From assembly GCA_041645435.1 (NCBI GenBank), contig JBAZQB010000003.1:62001-126000 (forward strand): a DNA stretch of 64,000 nt, written 5' to 3'. The DNA comes from Methanoregula sp. GTDB lineage: Archaea; Halobacteriota; Methanomicrobia; Methanomicrobiales; Methanospirillaceae. This document shows positions 1 to 9,012 of the stretch, in pieces; position 1 is the stretch's first letter; the number at the start of each line of letters is the position of its first letter. The notes under the pieces are model-generated. The model was not told the origin of the DNA. It saw only the letters and a list, made by a program, of their open reading frames with translations, and searched no databases. Both the position numbers and the translations under genes were made by a program.

Positions 1-708
1 CGAGCTGATGTTCTTTTTTACCATCGTATCGATAACCCCGGAGACGGTAGCCGTACGTTCCACTGATAAGAGCGGAGCGCTCATGATGTCCTTGACAAGC
101 AGGTTCCGGATCCGGTGGTCCTGGTGGTTGTCATCAACCGATTCGCGGAACTTGCGCATCGCAACCGCTACATCCGTCTCGGTGACAATGCCGGTGAACT
201 TATCGTGCTCCGTAACCACGAACCGGGTGATGTTGTCATCCAGCATCCGGCGCCGCAGGTGGACTACCCGTTCGTTTGCTTCGATGGTGACGGCCTTTTC
301 TACCACATCATCCATCCCGTTCTCCGGCTTGACTTTCTTGAGCAGGTCAACGGCACTAACCTGGCCGATGAGTTTGTGATCCCCGTCATATACCACAACC
401 AGTTTGTAGCGCTGGAGCAGGGGGACGAGCACATTGACACTCTCATCAGGATAGACACTGGTGAAGTCTTCCTCAATTACACTTGATACATGGATTGAAG
501 TCGGGGCGATATCGGAGTTCTGCTTGCTCCCCAGCTTCGCGGCGATTGCCTGCCTGGATACGGTGCCGATTACAGAGTTATTATTAACGGCTATCAGGGG
601 GTCGATCCCTTCTGCCAGCATCTTATCGAGCGCTTCGGTGATCTTGGCCGATTTGGCTATGGTAGTCGGTTTTACCATTACATCTTTGATAAAAACTTCT
701 TTTGTCAT
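1..708 (-). CDS. CBS-domain protein, 3' end outside the window
   Basis: The reading frame opens with ATG at 706-708 and stays open for 236 codons to the window edge, so the C-terminus is missing. The sequence shows repeated CBS motifs (VKDIMSAPLLSVE near the end, IKDVMVKPTTIA at the start), each followed by a G-I-V/I-T/G-x-V-S/T core; about four CBS units, i.e. two Bateman modules, would be expected in the whole protein. CBS pairs usually bind adenine nucleotides or S-adenosylmethionine and regulate partners; no catalytic domain is seen here. Its ATG overlaps the TGA of the upstream gene by 4 bp, so it is the most distal visible gene of a five-gene CBS operon. The partner it regulates cannot be told from sequence. 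Confidence 0.9.
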   Translation of the reverse strand, partial: MTKEVFIKDVMVKPTTIAKSAKITEALDKMLAEGIDPLIAVNNNSVIGTVSRQAIAAKLGSKQNSDIAPTSIHVSSVIEEDFTSVYPDESVNVLVPLLQRYKLVVVYDGDHKLIGQVSAVDLLKKVKPENGMDDVVEKAVTIEANERVVHLRRRMLDDNITRFVVTEHDKFTGIVTETDVAVAMRKFRESVDDNHQDHRIRNLLVKDIMSAPLLSVERTATVSGVIDTMVKKNISS

Positions 709-1553
709 TTCGCCACTTCCTTTATAATATCATCGCGTTTTATGATCCCGGAAATCGTGTTGTTCTCCATGACAACAAGGCTGTTGACATGATGTCTGTC
801 CATCAGTGCGATAGCGTCGGGGAGCCGGGTTTTTGCAGGTACCGTGATCACGGGACTGGTCATCACGTCTTCTGCAGTCACCGAGGCGACCATGAGCGAG
901 CCCTGCCCGCCTGCCCCGTCCGCTTTGTCACGTCTCGTTATTGCTACGTCTTTTCCAACCACACCTGAAATCTTGGGCTCATCTTCATAGAATGCAAGGT
1001 TCGTTTCCGTGATGATTCCGGCAGGCTTGCCATCATCGTCCATCACCAGCACCTTGTCATTGCGTTCCCGCATCACGCTGATCACATGATCGAGCGAATG
1101 GTAGCGGCTGACCGTCACCACATCCTCCATCACGTCCCGGACCGGGAGGCTCAGGCGCCGGACAAGGACGGATTTCATCAGATCAGTCTTGGTGATGATC
1201 CCCACAACGGATCCTGCTTCAACCACCGGAACGCTGCTGATATTCTTCTCGGTAAACAGCTTAGCGATCTTCTCGATCCCGGTACCGGGATCGACAGTCA
1301 CGGGGTTTTCAGTGGCAAGGGCGCCCACCGGGATCCGGTCGAGCGGGCGCCGCCTCCATGCCGGTTCGCCCTGCTTCAGGCGGTAGGCAATATCCTTTTT
1401 TGTGAGTATTCCGGTCAGTTTCTGCTCTTCCATGACCAGGATGCGGGATATCTTGTGCCGCACCATCAGGTTCCGGGCATGGGCTACGGTTGCGTCAGGA
1501 GAGATGAAAAAGACCGGTGCGGTCATTACGTCGCGTGCGAACATGGCAGTCAT
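705..1553 (-). CDS. four-CBS-domain protein
   Basis: A 282-residue protein made almost entirely of CBS repeats. The repeats start with FARDVMTAPVFFISP, LATENPVTVDP, VRDVMEDVVTVS and AEDVMTSPVITVP, each followed by the VVMEN..I.GIIKRDDI type core. A low-complexity linker (about residues 205-225, rich in Gly/Ala/Asp) separates the last CBS unit. No enzyme domain, membrane segment or signal peptide is seen. The start overlaps the previous stop (ATGA at 1550-1553) and the stop overlaps the next start, indicating translational coupling. Known role of the fold is ligand-gated regulation; the actual ligand and target are unknown. Confidence 0.9.
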   Translation of the reverse strand: MTAMFARDVMTAPVFFISPDATVAHARNLMVRHKISRILVMEEQKLTGILTKKDIAYRLKQGEPAWRRRPLDRIPVGALATENPVTVDPGTGIEKIAKLFTEKNISSVPVVEAGSVVGIITKTDLMKSVLVRRLSLPVRDVMEDVVTVSRYHSLDHVISVMRERNDKVLVMDDDGKPAGIITETNLAFYEDEPKISGVVGKDVAITRRDKADGAGGQGSLMVASVTAEDVMTSPVITVPAKTRLPDAIALMDRHHVNSLVVMENNTISGIIKRDDIIKEVAK

Positions 1554-2491
1554 CCCCTCGCAAATGCCCGGACCAGATCGAACTCGGTCACAAGCCCGAT
1601 CAGCCGGGAATCCTCAATCACCGGTAATGCCCCGATATTCTTTGCAAGCATCTCCCGGGCTGCTTCATTAATGCTCTTTTCCGGAGTAGTTGTGATAAGA
1701 TTTCCCTTAATCAGTGTCCTGACGGGCAGTCCCATCACTTCCGAGATATTCCCGGTGGTCAGCCGCGAGAAGACTTCCCGGCTGCCGAGATAGCACATCA
1801 GGTCAGTTGCCGTAACAATGCCGTACACGACATCGTCGCTCACTACCGGTAACCGGCGGAGCCGGTATTTCGTCATGTCATGGGCGACTGTTTCTATCGG
1901 GCAGTCCGGCGCAGTCACCCGCAGGGACGTACTCATCACATCTTCGACCTTGAGCGAACTCTGCTGTGCCCCCAGCACCCGCATCACATCCCGTTCAGTT
2001 ACAATCCCGGTAAGAACCCCGTCGTTGTCTACGATCGGGAGCCCCCCGATCATTTTTTCGACAATCTCTTTAACCGCATCGCGGATGGTTGCATCGTGCG
2101 TGAGCGTGACCGTCTGCTGCGTCATGATCGTTCGAACGTTCTCGTTCACCGCCGAGAGCAGGTTGCCGCCATGTTTGACCTGTACGAGCTTGTACTTGTC
2201 ACCTCCCCCCATGAAATTGATCACATCACCCGATGTGATGATTCCCCGCAGTTTTTTTGTGCCTGCATCGGTGACAGGAAGCCGACGGAAACCGCACGCG
2301 GTCATCTGTTCCACAGCCCCGAAAATACTCGTAGTAGGGGGAACTGAAATGACATCGCGGGTTGCGATCGCCATGATCTCGCCTTCCTGCTCTGCAATAT
2401 GTGATTTAAACTCAACCGGCCCGCGGTCGAGTTTTCCCTGCATCTTTAAGAGCCGGTCGCCCTGTTTGATGCCCCGATCATTCTGGTGCAT
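1550..2491 (-). CDS. four-CBS-domain protein
   Basis: About 313 residues with four CBS units beginning near ATRDVISVPPTTSI, VRTIMTQQTVTLT, VEDVMSTSLRVTAP and VRTLIKGNLITTTP. The N-terminal 40 residues (charged, Lys/Asp/Glu-rich, no CBS motif) are distinct. I chose ATG 2491 because an AGAGGTGA Shine-Dalgarno stretch lies just upstream; a GTG at 2497 is in frame but sits inside that stretch. About 104 bp separate it from the upstream CBS gene, the only real gap in this operon. Regulatory function by nucleotide binding is a family inference. Confidence 0.88.
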   Translation of the reverse strand: MHQNDRGIKQGDRLLKMQGKLDRGPVEFKSHIAEQEGEIMAIATRDVISVPPTTSIFGAVEQMTACGFRRLPVTDAGTKKLRGIITSGDVINFMGGGDKYKLVQVKHGGNLLSAVNENVRTIMTQQTVTLTHDATIRDAVKEIVEKMIGGLPIVDNDGVLTGIVTERDVMRVLGAQQSSLKVEDVMSTSLRVTAPDCPIETVAHDMTKYRLRRLPVVSDDVVYGIVTATDLMCYLGSREVFSRLTTGNISEVMGLPVRTLIKGNLITTTPEKSINEAAREMLAKNIGALPVIEDSRLIGLVTEFDLVRAFARG

Positions 2492-2595
2492 TCTCACCTC
2501 TGGAGGGTCATAAAACCCACTTCTGTAATTATCCCTGGAAGATTCCTTCCAGAAGTATCCTGTCCATGTTGATCCTGCTGGTGATGGCGCGGTTT

Positions 2596-3345
2596 TTACG
2601 CAAGTGCAGCAAGGATGTCATGCCGGTCAACAATCCCGACAAGGATCTCCCCGTTAAGCACCGGCAGCCGGCTTATATCATGCTTCACGAGCAGTTCTGC
2701 CGCATACCTTACCGGCTCATCGGGCGCGATCGTGACCACTTCATGGGTCATCACGTCTTCGATCGTGGTATGGGCGTGCTGGGCGATTGCCGACCGCACC
2801 CTTTTGTGACTGATCAGGTCACGTCGTGATATAATCCCAACGAGCCGCTTCTTTTTGATAACCGGGAATGCAGTGAACCCGCTCTCCATGATCAGTGCCT
2901 GGACTTTCTGGAGTTCATCGGCAGGATTTACTGCAACCACGTGCCCGGTCATGCGTGAAGCCACCGTCCCGTGCAGTTCGTTGCGCGAGATGATGACCGG
3001 GAAGAGATCCGAAAGAAGAACCCCTCCCCGTATGTGATGCGTAGAGTCAACCACCGCAGCACTATCCGTATGGAAGCTTTTCATTGTTTTTGCCACCTGT
3101 TCGATTGAGTCTTCAGGACTTACCATCGGTGCATCCTTAACAAATCCCTCAACCGTCACATTTGATTTTGTTGCAGTCACCCGCAACCCGTCCGTCAAGT
3201 CAATATAGCCGACAAGGGATTTTTTCCCGTCGACTACATAGACTTCTCGGAACCGGCCATCTCTCAGGATCTGCCGTGCCTTTGTTATCTGGTCACTGTT
3301 TTTCAGCACAGGGATCTCTAAGATGAAATCCTGTGCTGTTTTCAT
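2596..3345 (-). CDS. CBS-domain protein
   Basis: A 249-residue protein with CBS-type units. The clearest are VEGFVKDAPMVSPEDS, VASRMTGHVVAVNPAD and IEDVMTHEVVTIAPDE, the last followed by ISRLPVLNGEILVGIVDRHDI. The N-terminal unit (EIPVLKNSDQITKARQ) is more divergent. It starts inside the stop codon of the upstream gene (ATGA, 3342-3345). No catalytic or DNA-binding domain accompanies the CBS units, so it probably acts by binding a partner protein; which one is not evident. Confidence 0.88.
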   Translation of the reverse strand: MKTAQDFILEIPVLKNSDQITKARQILRDGRFREVYVVDGKKSLVGYIDLTDGLRVTATKSNVTVEGFVKDAPMVSPEDSIEQVAKTMKSFHTDSAAVVDSTHHIRGGVLLSDLFPVIISRNELHGTVASRMTGHVVAVNPADELQKVQALIMESGFTAFPVIKKKRLVGIISRRDLISHKRVRSAIAQHAHTTIEDVMTHEVVTIAPDEPVRYAAELLVKHDISRLPVLNGEILVGIVDRHDILAALA

Positions 3346-3908
3346 GTGATTTTGTCCTCGTCACGGCAGCCTGGGCAGACCATTACACCATCCACCCGCT
3401 TAAGGTCATCAGACATCTGGCTGCAGCGGTCACATATACCCTGCTCAATGATCTCCTCGCGGTTGATCTCGATGAGATCCTCCAGTATATCATTGAGTTC
3501 GGTAGAGACGGTAAGAAGATCCCGGACGGTAACAATACCAATCACCTTGTGGTGTTCATCCACAACGGGGAGTCTCCTTACCTTATACTTCACCATCATA
3601 TGGGCGGCATCGCCAGATGTTTTATCCGCACTCACCGTAATGAGTGGCGTGCTCATGATTTCATTCACGTGTACTTTGCTCGGTTTGAGATCCTTTGCCA
3701 CCACCTTGCAGTTGATGTCTTCCTCGGTAACAATGCCGATGGGCTTGTGATCCTCGAGGATGATTACGCTGCCGACTCCTTCCTGGCACATCACCTTTGC
3801 AGCTTTTGCTACTGTGGCCTCAATGCCGATCATAGTCGGATTGCGTTTCATCACTTCCCCGATGGGGACACGGGTTTCAAACCGGATTGCGTCGGTTGTC
3901 TTTTTCAT
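3342..3908 (-). CDS. CBS-pair protein with C-terminal zinc ribbon
   Basis: First gene of the leftward CBS operon, 188 residues. Residues about 10-130 form one Bateman module with units VGEVMKRNPTMIGIE and VNEIMSTPLITVSADK. The last 30 residues hold two Cys-x2-Cys pairs (CDRC and CPGC, about 17 residues apart), a probable zinc ribbon. CBS plus zinc-ribbon proteins occur in archaea and can bind nucleic acid or proteins; that role is inferred here. A strong AAGGAGGTGA ribosome-binding site lies 3 bases before the ATG. The TATA-like box at 3971-3980 probably drives this gene and the four downstream. Confidence 0.9.
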   Translation of the reverse strand: MKKTTDAIRFETRVPIGEVMKRNPTMIGIEATVAKAAKVMCQEGVGSVIILEDHKPIGIVTEEDINCKVVAKDLKPSKVHVNEIMSTPLITVSADKTSGDAAHMMVKYKVRRLPVVDEHHKVIGIVTVRDLLTVSTELNDILEDLIEINREEIIEQGICDRCSQMSDDLKRVDGVMVCPGCRDEDKIT

Positions 3909-3970
3909 GAGTCACCTCCTTGGTGCGCTTTTGTTCTGATGATTTACAATTAGCATACTCCCCTCCCCTT

Positions 3971-3980
3971 GTATAAATAC
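3971..3980 (-). promoter_or_regulatory. TATA box of the CBS operon
   Basis: On the minus strand the bases read GTATTTATAC, a good archaeal TATA box, 63-72 bases before the first CBS start codon. An AAATT stretch just upstream could serve as the BRE. Placement predicts a leader of roughly 35-45 nt carrying the Shine-Dalgarno sequence. Confidence 0.5.
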
Positions 3981-4174
3981 AATTTGGCCGAGGCGGGCAA
4001 CAATGCGGCGCAGTAATAATTGAAGAGGTCGACACGGACCGTGCAGAAACCCCCTACGGCGACCCGCTGGAAAAAATACGAGAAACCTAATAAACTGCGT
4101 ATTCTATACATTACTAACGAATCATGGTGAATTCTTTGTATCCCGGTACAATGCGTAACCAACGAGGTGCATAA

Positions 4175-4828
4175 GTGAAAATATTTTTACAGACGTTTGG
4201 TACGGCAAAGAAGAAATTTTCCAATTTCCTCAACTCATTTTTCAAGAAGAAGCGAACCCGGATAGGCATCTACGGCCCCCCCAATGCGGGTAAGACCACG
4301 CTGGCAAACCGTATTGCCCGTGACTGGACCGGCGATGCTGTTGGCCCGGTAAGCGAGATCCCGCACGAGACCCGCAGGGCAAGAAAGAAGGAAGATATCA
4401 TTATTTCCGGCGCCAACGGCAGCACGGTAACGATGGATATTGTCGACACCCCGGGTGTAACGACCAAGATCGATTACCACGAATTTTTGGAGTTCGGCAT
4501 GGAGAAGGACGAAGCGATCATCCGCTCCCGGGAAGCCACCGAGGGTGTTGCCGAGGCCATGCACTGGCTGCGCGAGGATATCGATGGCGTCATCTACATG
4601 CTCGACTCGACCCTCGATCCATTCATGCAGGTGAATATCATGATGATCGGGATCATCGAGAGCAGGAACCTGCCCGTCATTATTGTGGCAAATAAGATTG
4701 ACCTGCCCGATGCTACGCCGGCACGTATCCGCAGCGCGTTTCCCCAGCACCCGGTTGTTGCTATTTCCGGTCTCGAGGGCAGGAACGTTGAGGATCTCTA
4801 CGAGACCATGATCGAATACTTCGGGTGA
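4175..4828 (+). CDS. Era-like small GTPase
   Basis: A 217-residue P-loop GTPase. Visible motifs are G1 GPPNAGKTT (about residues 34-42), G3 DTPG (about 94), G4 NKID (about 172) and a G5-like SGLEG (about 197). The first 28 residues are basic and amphipathic (KKKFSNFLNSFFKKKR), which may contact membrane or RNA. The start is GTG at 4175 with GAGGTG upstream. It overlaps the zinc-ribbon gene that follows, a pairing common in Euryarchaeota, where the function of this GTPase is not established. Ras/Era-superfamily GTP hydrolysis is secure; the pathway is not. Confidence 0.9.
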   Translation: MKIFLQTFGTAKKKFSNFLNSFFKKKRTRIGIYGPPNAGKTTLANRIARDWTGDAVGPVSEIPHETRRARKKEDIIISGANGSTVTMDIVDTPGVTTKIDYHEFLEFGMEKDEAIIRSREATEGVAEAMHWLREDIDGVIYMLDSTLDPFMQVNIMMIGIIESRNLPVIIVANKIDLPDATPARIRSAFPQHPVVAISGLEGRNVEDLYETMIEYFG

Positions 4829-4833
4829 AGACC

Positions 4834-5235
4834 ATGCCGCACAAGTGTACGAAATGCGGGCGGGAATACAAGGATGGTTCAACCGAGATCCTGAGAGGGT
4901 GCGCAAGCTGCGGCGGCAAGAAGTTTCTCTACGTCAAGGAAGAAGAGATCAACAAGGATGTGCTCGAAGAGAAATCTATTGAAGAGATTGCTGACGAGTC
5001 CAAAGAAGAGGTGCTCGAGATTGTCGAGCAGCCCACTACTGCAAAAAAGGAAGTGGAGATGTATGACCGGGTCGAGACTATCCGGATTGTTTCCCCGGGC
5101 TCTTATGAGCTGAACCTTGAGAAGATGGCAAAAACCGATGAGCGGATCGTAAGCGTCGGCAAAGAGGGCAGTTATATCATCGATCTCATGTCCATGGCAA
5201 AAGACGAGCCCAAGAAGAAAGGAAAGAAGAAGTAA
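4834..5235 (+). CDS. zinc-ribbon protein, partner of the GTPase
   Basis: About 133 residues. An N-terminal zinc ribbon (CTKCG at about residue 5 and CASCGGKKF about 19 later) is followed by an acidic Glu/Lys-rich linker and a C-terminal block (VETIRIVSPGSYELNLEKM...GSYIIDLMSM) that looks like a small repeated beta unit, ending in a poly-Lys tail. I chose ATG 4834 because GGTGA lies 5 bases upstream; an in-frame GTG at 4825 overlapping the GTPase stop is also possible. Tight coupling to the GTPase suggests a shared complex; the molecular role is unknown. Confidence 0.85.
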   Translation: MPHKCTKCGREYKDGSTEILRGCASCGGKKFLYVKEEEINKDVLEEKSIEEIADESKEEVLEIVEQPTTAKKEVEMYDRVETIRIVSPGSYELNLEKMAKTDERIVSVGKEGSYIIDLMSMAKDEPKKKGKKK

Positions 5236-5350
5236 GGGTTACTTCTGAATATTTTTTTGCATTTCCAATGGATCGCAGATAATTTTGTTATTCATTGAGG
5301 TTTCATTCCCTCGGCGATGGCATCCTCCGGATGCGATTATGCCACGTTTT

Positions 5351-6157
5351 TTACCGCGTCCTCATCTCGCCCCGTATTCCTTCGTACGGCGCCGGCAGAT
5401 CCAGCCGCCGGAAGAACTCGTCGGTGAAGATCAGGCTGTTGACCACTGCCCATTCCGCACACCCGTGGCCTAAGCATTTATCAGGGAAAAATGGCTGTTT
5501 TTTTTGCGCGAACGGGTTTGTTGCAAATTTTTTCCGGAGGTTTTTTTCAAATTTCCCACCGGTTGTTTCTTCGAGAGTCTCCCGGGACCCGGACTCACCG
5601 ATGACCACCCATTCCCGCTTGTAGTGCATGAGATGATTGCGGATCTCAATGAGGGACCGCAGGTTCGCAAATGCCGGGTCATCTTCATCGAACGGAGGTT
5701 TTCCTGCTATGAGGAGAATCTTCTGGTATTTGTTTAACAGCGGGGCACGGTCGAAGTTCTTCTCGTTCTTCCACTTCTCACAGATCAGCCTCAAAAGTGC
5801 CTCATGCTTTTCATCGGAAAAAAAGTAGGCCTCGTCAGCAACATCGGCATAGAGCTCATTGATGGTGGATTCGAGGAACGTAACAGAGGACAGGACCGAA
5901 TTGAGAATAAAGACTTCATGCCGGAGCTGGAGGTCGGCAGGAACCTCTTTTGCCCCCCGGTATTCCTGCTCGATCGCAAACGCGAGCTGGCAGAGCAGGG
6001 CTGCCGACTGGATATACCGCACGGAGAAGCAGTCCCGGAACCGGATCGCGGATTCCTCGCCACAGGTCTCAAGGGGGATCTTGTCCATCTGTACTATCCC
6101 GTTCTCTTTGGGAGGTAAAAAGAGTGCGGGGAACCGGAGGTCCCCCAATTGTTGCAT
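5351..6157 (-). CDS. HEPN-like protein of unknown function
   Basis: About 268 residues, no signal peptide. The middle is helical, and residues near 190 read IEIRNHLMHYKREW, which fits the R-N-x3-H motif of HEPN-type RNases and RNA-binding domains. Upstream helices with conserved-looking VTFLESTINELY also recall this fold. I do not recognise a named family, so RNA cleavage or binding is inference from one motif. Start choice is uncertain: ATG 6157, an in-frame TTG at 6163 better placed after GGGAGAT, or the internal ATG at 6088. It is divergent from the MarR regulator. Confidence 0.7.
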   Translation of the reverse strand: MQQLGDLRFPALFLPPKENGIVQMDKIPLETCGEESAIRFRDCFSVRYIQSAALLCQLAFAIEQEYRGAKEVPADLQLRHEVFILNSVLSSVTFLESTINELYADVADEAYFFSDEKHEALLRLICEKWKNEKNFDRAPLLNKYQKILLIAGKPPFDEDDPAFANLRSLIEIRNHLMHYKREWVVIGESGSRETLEETTGGKFEKNLRKKFATNPFAQKKQPFFPDKCLGHGCAEWAVVNSLIFTDEFFRRLDLPAPYEGIRGEMRTR

Positions 6158-6200
6158 TGACAACAGTTATCTCCCGGACCGGCAACCTATACTGGTGCAT

Positions 6201-6674
6201 ATGAAATCCCCGATCACCGGAGAGATCCCCTTTGGGGCTGTGATCTCCATCACCAGTCGCGGCCGGTTCATCTTTTTGAATGACCGGCTCCGGCCGCTGG
6301 GCCTCTCCGCCGGCCAGTTCCCGGTCCTGATGCTGCTTTACAAGGAGCAGAATATCATGCAGGAGACCCTTGTCCGGCACTATCATCTCGATAAGGGCAC
6401 GATTGCCCGGGCAGTCAGGAAACTTGAAGATGCCGGGTACATCCGGCGTATCGTCGACCCCGATAACCGGAGGGCAGTCCGCCTCTTCCTCACGGAAAAA
6501 GGCGAACGGGTTGCCCCCGTGCTGCAGGACATAAATCGCGAGTGGGAAGAACAGGTCTGTGCCGGTCTGTCCCGGGATGAGAAAGAGACCCTCAATTCCC
6601 TGATGAGAACGGTGGCAGAGAACAGCCACAGGAGCATGCAGCATGCAAGAGACCATCCCGATGCAGACAACTGA
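6201..6674 (+). CDS. MarR-family transcriptional regulator
   Basis: A 157-residue winged-helix regulator. The sequence LSAGQFPVLMLLYKEQNIMQ, then VRHYHLDKGTIARAVRKLE (recognition helix) and the wing DPDNRRAVRLFLTEKG are typical of MarR. MarR dimers usually repress adjacent efflux or stress genes and release DNA upon ligand binding. The stop lies 32 bp inside the MATE exporter gene, so the two are co-transcribed and this is most likely the exporter's regulator. The ATG at 6201 precedes the first helix directly; longer in-frame extensions upstream are antisense to the HEPN-like gene and were rejected. Confidence 0.92.
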   Translation: MKSPITGEIPFGAVISITSRGRFIFLNDRLRPLGLSAGQFPVLMLLYKEQNIMQETLVRHYHLDKGTIARAVRKLEDAGYIRRIVDPDNRRAVRLFLTEKGERVAPVLQDINREWEEQVCAGLSRDEKETLNSLMRTVAENSHRSMQHARDHPDADN

Positions 6675-8067
6675 TTCTCCCGACAGGGCGACCGATGCCC
6701 CGGCGGGCAGAGACAACACCGAAGGCATCGCGCTCCTGATGGGCGATCCGAAAAAAGCCATCGTGAAACTGTCCGGGCCCATGATCATCGCGATGTTCCT
6801 GATGTCCACCTACAATATCGTCAACGCAATCTGGGTTGCCGGCCTTGGCTCCGATGCGCTGGCGGCTGTCGGGTTCATCACGCCGCTCTTCATGATCCTG
6901 ATCGGGATCGGCAGCGGGCTTGGTGCCGGGACAGCATCCGTCATCTCCCGCCGTATCGGTGCAAAGGATAAGACCGGTGCTGACAACGCGGCAATCCACG
7001 CGATATTCATCACGCTGATCCTCTCGGCAATCCTCACCATACCGTTAATCTTCCTCACCGGCCCGATTGTCAACCTCTTTGGGGCGGGAGAGACTGCCGG
7101 GCTTGCAATAGAATACGGGCAGGTTGTCTTCCTCGGCATGGTGCTCATCCTCTTTACCAATATTGCTTATGCAATCCTCCGGGCCGAAGGAGATGCCAAA
7201 CGGGCGATGTATGTCATGGCAGCGTCGTCGGTCCTGAACATGATCCTCGACCCGCTGCTGATCTACACCGCCGGCATGGGCATTGCCGGGGCCGCGTGGG
7301 GGATGATCATCTCGCTGGTCATGGTCTCGGGCGTACTCCTCTACTGGTTCTTTATGAAGCGGGACACCTACGTCACGATCTCGTACACGGCTTTCTCGTG
7401 GGACAAAAGGACAATAAAGGACATCCTCGGGGTTGGCCTTCCGGCAAGCTTTGAGTTCTTCCTCATGGCGATCCTCGCGATCTTCATCAACGGCCTGTTA
7501 GTTGCAACTGCGGGCACGGATGCTGTCGCAATCTATACCGCGGGGTGGCGGGTCGTGTTCTTCGCGGTCATCCCCCTCATCGCCATCAGCACCTCGGTTA
7601 TCTCCGTTGCCGGGGCTGCTTACGGGGCACGGCAGTTTGCCAAGCTCCGGACGGTCCATACCTTCTCAATCTCGCTCGGAATTGCGATCTCGCTGGTCAT
7701 CAGCGCCATCACCTTCATCTTTGCCCGGCAGATCGCCGTCATCTTCACGTACTCGCCGGACAGCGCCCATCTCGCACCGGAGATCGCCGCATTCCTTGCT
7801 ATCATGTGCTTCTTCTACCCGTTCATCCCGCCGGGCATCATGTCGGGATCGATATTCCAGGCAACAGGAAAGGGAATGACTTCGCTTGTTATCTCAGTGC
7901 TGCGGAACCTTGTCTTCATCGCAGTCTTTGCCTACCTGTTCGGGATCGTGCTCGGGTTTGGCGAGCATGGCGTATGGTGGGGGATTGTTGTCGGGGATAT
8001 TGTCGGGGGGACAATCGCGTTCATCTGGGCCCGGGCCTACATCTCGCGGCTGATTGCAAATGGGTAA
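6643..8067 (+). CDS. MATE-family multidrug/Na+ antiporter
   Basis: A 474-residue membrane protein with about 12 hydrophobic segments in two similar halves, typical of MATE exporters. Family signatures include ATYNIVNA-like MSTYNIVNAIWVAGLGSDALA in helix 1 and GLGAGTASVISRRIGA in the first loop. MATE proteins export cationic drugs or metabolites using a Na+ or H+ gradient. AGGAG lies 8 bases before ATG 6643, inside the end of the MarR gene, supporting coupling. The N-terminal 30 residues are polar and cytoplasmic. Substrate is unknown. Confidence 0.93.
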   Translation: MQETIPMQTTDSPDRATDAPAGRDNTEGIALLMGDPKKAIVKLSGPMIIAMFLMSTYNIVNAIWVAGLGSDALAAVGFITPLFMILIGIGSGLGAGTASVISRRIGAKDKTGADNAAIHAIFITLILSAILTIPLIFLTGPIVNLFGAGETAGLAIEYGQVVFLGMVLILFTNIAYAILRAEGDAKRAMYVMAASSVLNMILDPLLIYTAGMGIAGAAWGMIISLVMVSGVLLYWFFMKRDTYVTISYTAFSWDKRTIKDILGVGLPASFEFFLMAILAIFINGLLVATAGTDAVAIYTAGWRVVFFAVIPLIAISTSVISVAGAAYGARQFAKLRTVHTFSISLGIAISLVISAITFIFARQIAVIFTYSPDSAHLAPEIAAFLAIMCFFYPFIPPGIMSGSIFQATGKGMTSLVISVLRNLVFIAVFAYLFGIVLGFGEHGVWWGIVVGDIVGGTIAFIWARAYISRLIANG

Positions 8068-8452
8068 TATCCACTTTTTTTAGATTTTGTTGAAACGGAC
8101 ATGAACGGGAATTCACACCCAAACCATGAAAATCGTTTTTGTGATTCTCCTCCGCCTCAGGGCCTCTCCGAGGCACGGCGGGGCAAGGAGATTTTCTCCA
8201 ACGGAATTTTTCGACAGGGCTGATCGCCACTTGATTATCTGTCAATAGTACGGTAACTTATACGGTTGATGAAAACTTCTGAAATAACGGGGGTCAAGGG
8301 GATGCTCCCCTTGGGCTGCCTCCCCCTCTGGGGGAGAGAGGGGGTCACACTCCAAGCGGTCGTGAAGATTTTGACAATTGTCTGAAAACGGATTTTACCA
8401 AAATTTTTTTCACGCCAACACCATCCAATCTCTGAAAATTACGTACGAACGG
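8068..8452. other. intergenic region with several hairpins
   Basis: No gene is seen. Between the convergent MATE and TrmO genes there are GC-rich inverted repeats: GCCTC-TCC-GAGGC near 8163-8176, AAGGGGA-TGC-TCCCCTT near 8296-8312, and CTCCCCCTC-x-GGGGGAG near 8325-8342. They could serve bidirectional termination. Confidence 0.5.
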
Positions 8453-8872
8453 TCACCCTTGCCGGACACCGTAAATCTCAGCGGAATAAACTTTGATATC
8501 GATAACCGGTGTCCCGTCAAATGCGTCCAGTCCCCAGACTTTCAGGACTCCGTCTTTGACTTCAAGAAGGTCAACCATGCAGAGCGAGACCGGGTTCGGC
8601 CGGTCCGGGGATCGTATCGCAAACACTCCCTTCTCATACACAGTCCCTGGCGGGATTGCCCGGAGCACGGTCCGGTCCGCCCGGTCGAACCAGCAGAGGA
8701 CCCAGAGATGTTTCTGCCCCTCCATCTGGTAAAGGGCGGGGCGGTAGCGTTCATCAACCACGATCTCGGAGATGGTATCTGATAAGCGACCCTGTCGCGG
8801 GGCATCGCCCTTTGCTTTGTAGGGAGAGCGGACGTATCCTATGGGATGGAGTTCTATGGGCGGGGAAGTCAT
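8453..8872 (-). CDS. trmO: TrmO/TsaA-family tRNA methyltransferase
   Basis: A 139-residue protein of the UPF0066 (YaeB/TrmO) family. Signatures seen are IGYVRSPY near the N-terminus, AIRSPDRPNPVSL in the middle and GLDAFDGTPVIDIKVY near the C-terminus. Characterised members use S-adenosylmethionine to N6-methylate t6A37 of tRNA-Thr. The protein lacks the extra C-terminal domain found in many bacterial homologues, as archaeal members usually do. It stands alone, convergent to the MATE gene. Function is from family membership; substrate in this organism is inferred. Confidence 0.88.
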   Translation of the reverse strand: MTSPPIELHPIGYVRSPYKAKGDAPRQGRLSDTISEIVVDERYRPALYQMEGQKHLWVLCWFDRADRTVLRAIPPGTVYEKGVFAIRSPDRPNPVSLCMVDLLEVKDGVLKVWGLDAFDGTPVIDIKVYSAEIYGVRQG

Positions 8873-9012
8873 CGTCAGGAGAGATTGGGAAGAGGGAGTA
8901 TTTACGGATAGTGAGGGGAGGTCTCGCGCGAAAAGCGGGAAGTCAGGCTCAGTTACCCTTATTATACCTCACATCGAATGATGGTAAGCACTTTTAATAC
9001 ATGTGCTGGCAG

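Noticed and set aside
1086..1793. Plus-strand frames opposite the CBS operon
   Set aside because: They are antisense to well-supported CBS genes, with no start signals or recognisable domains.
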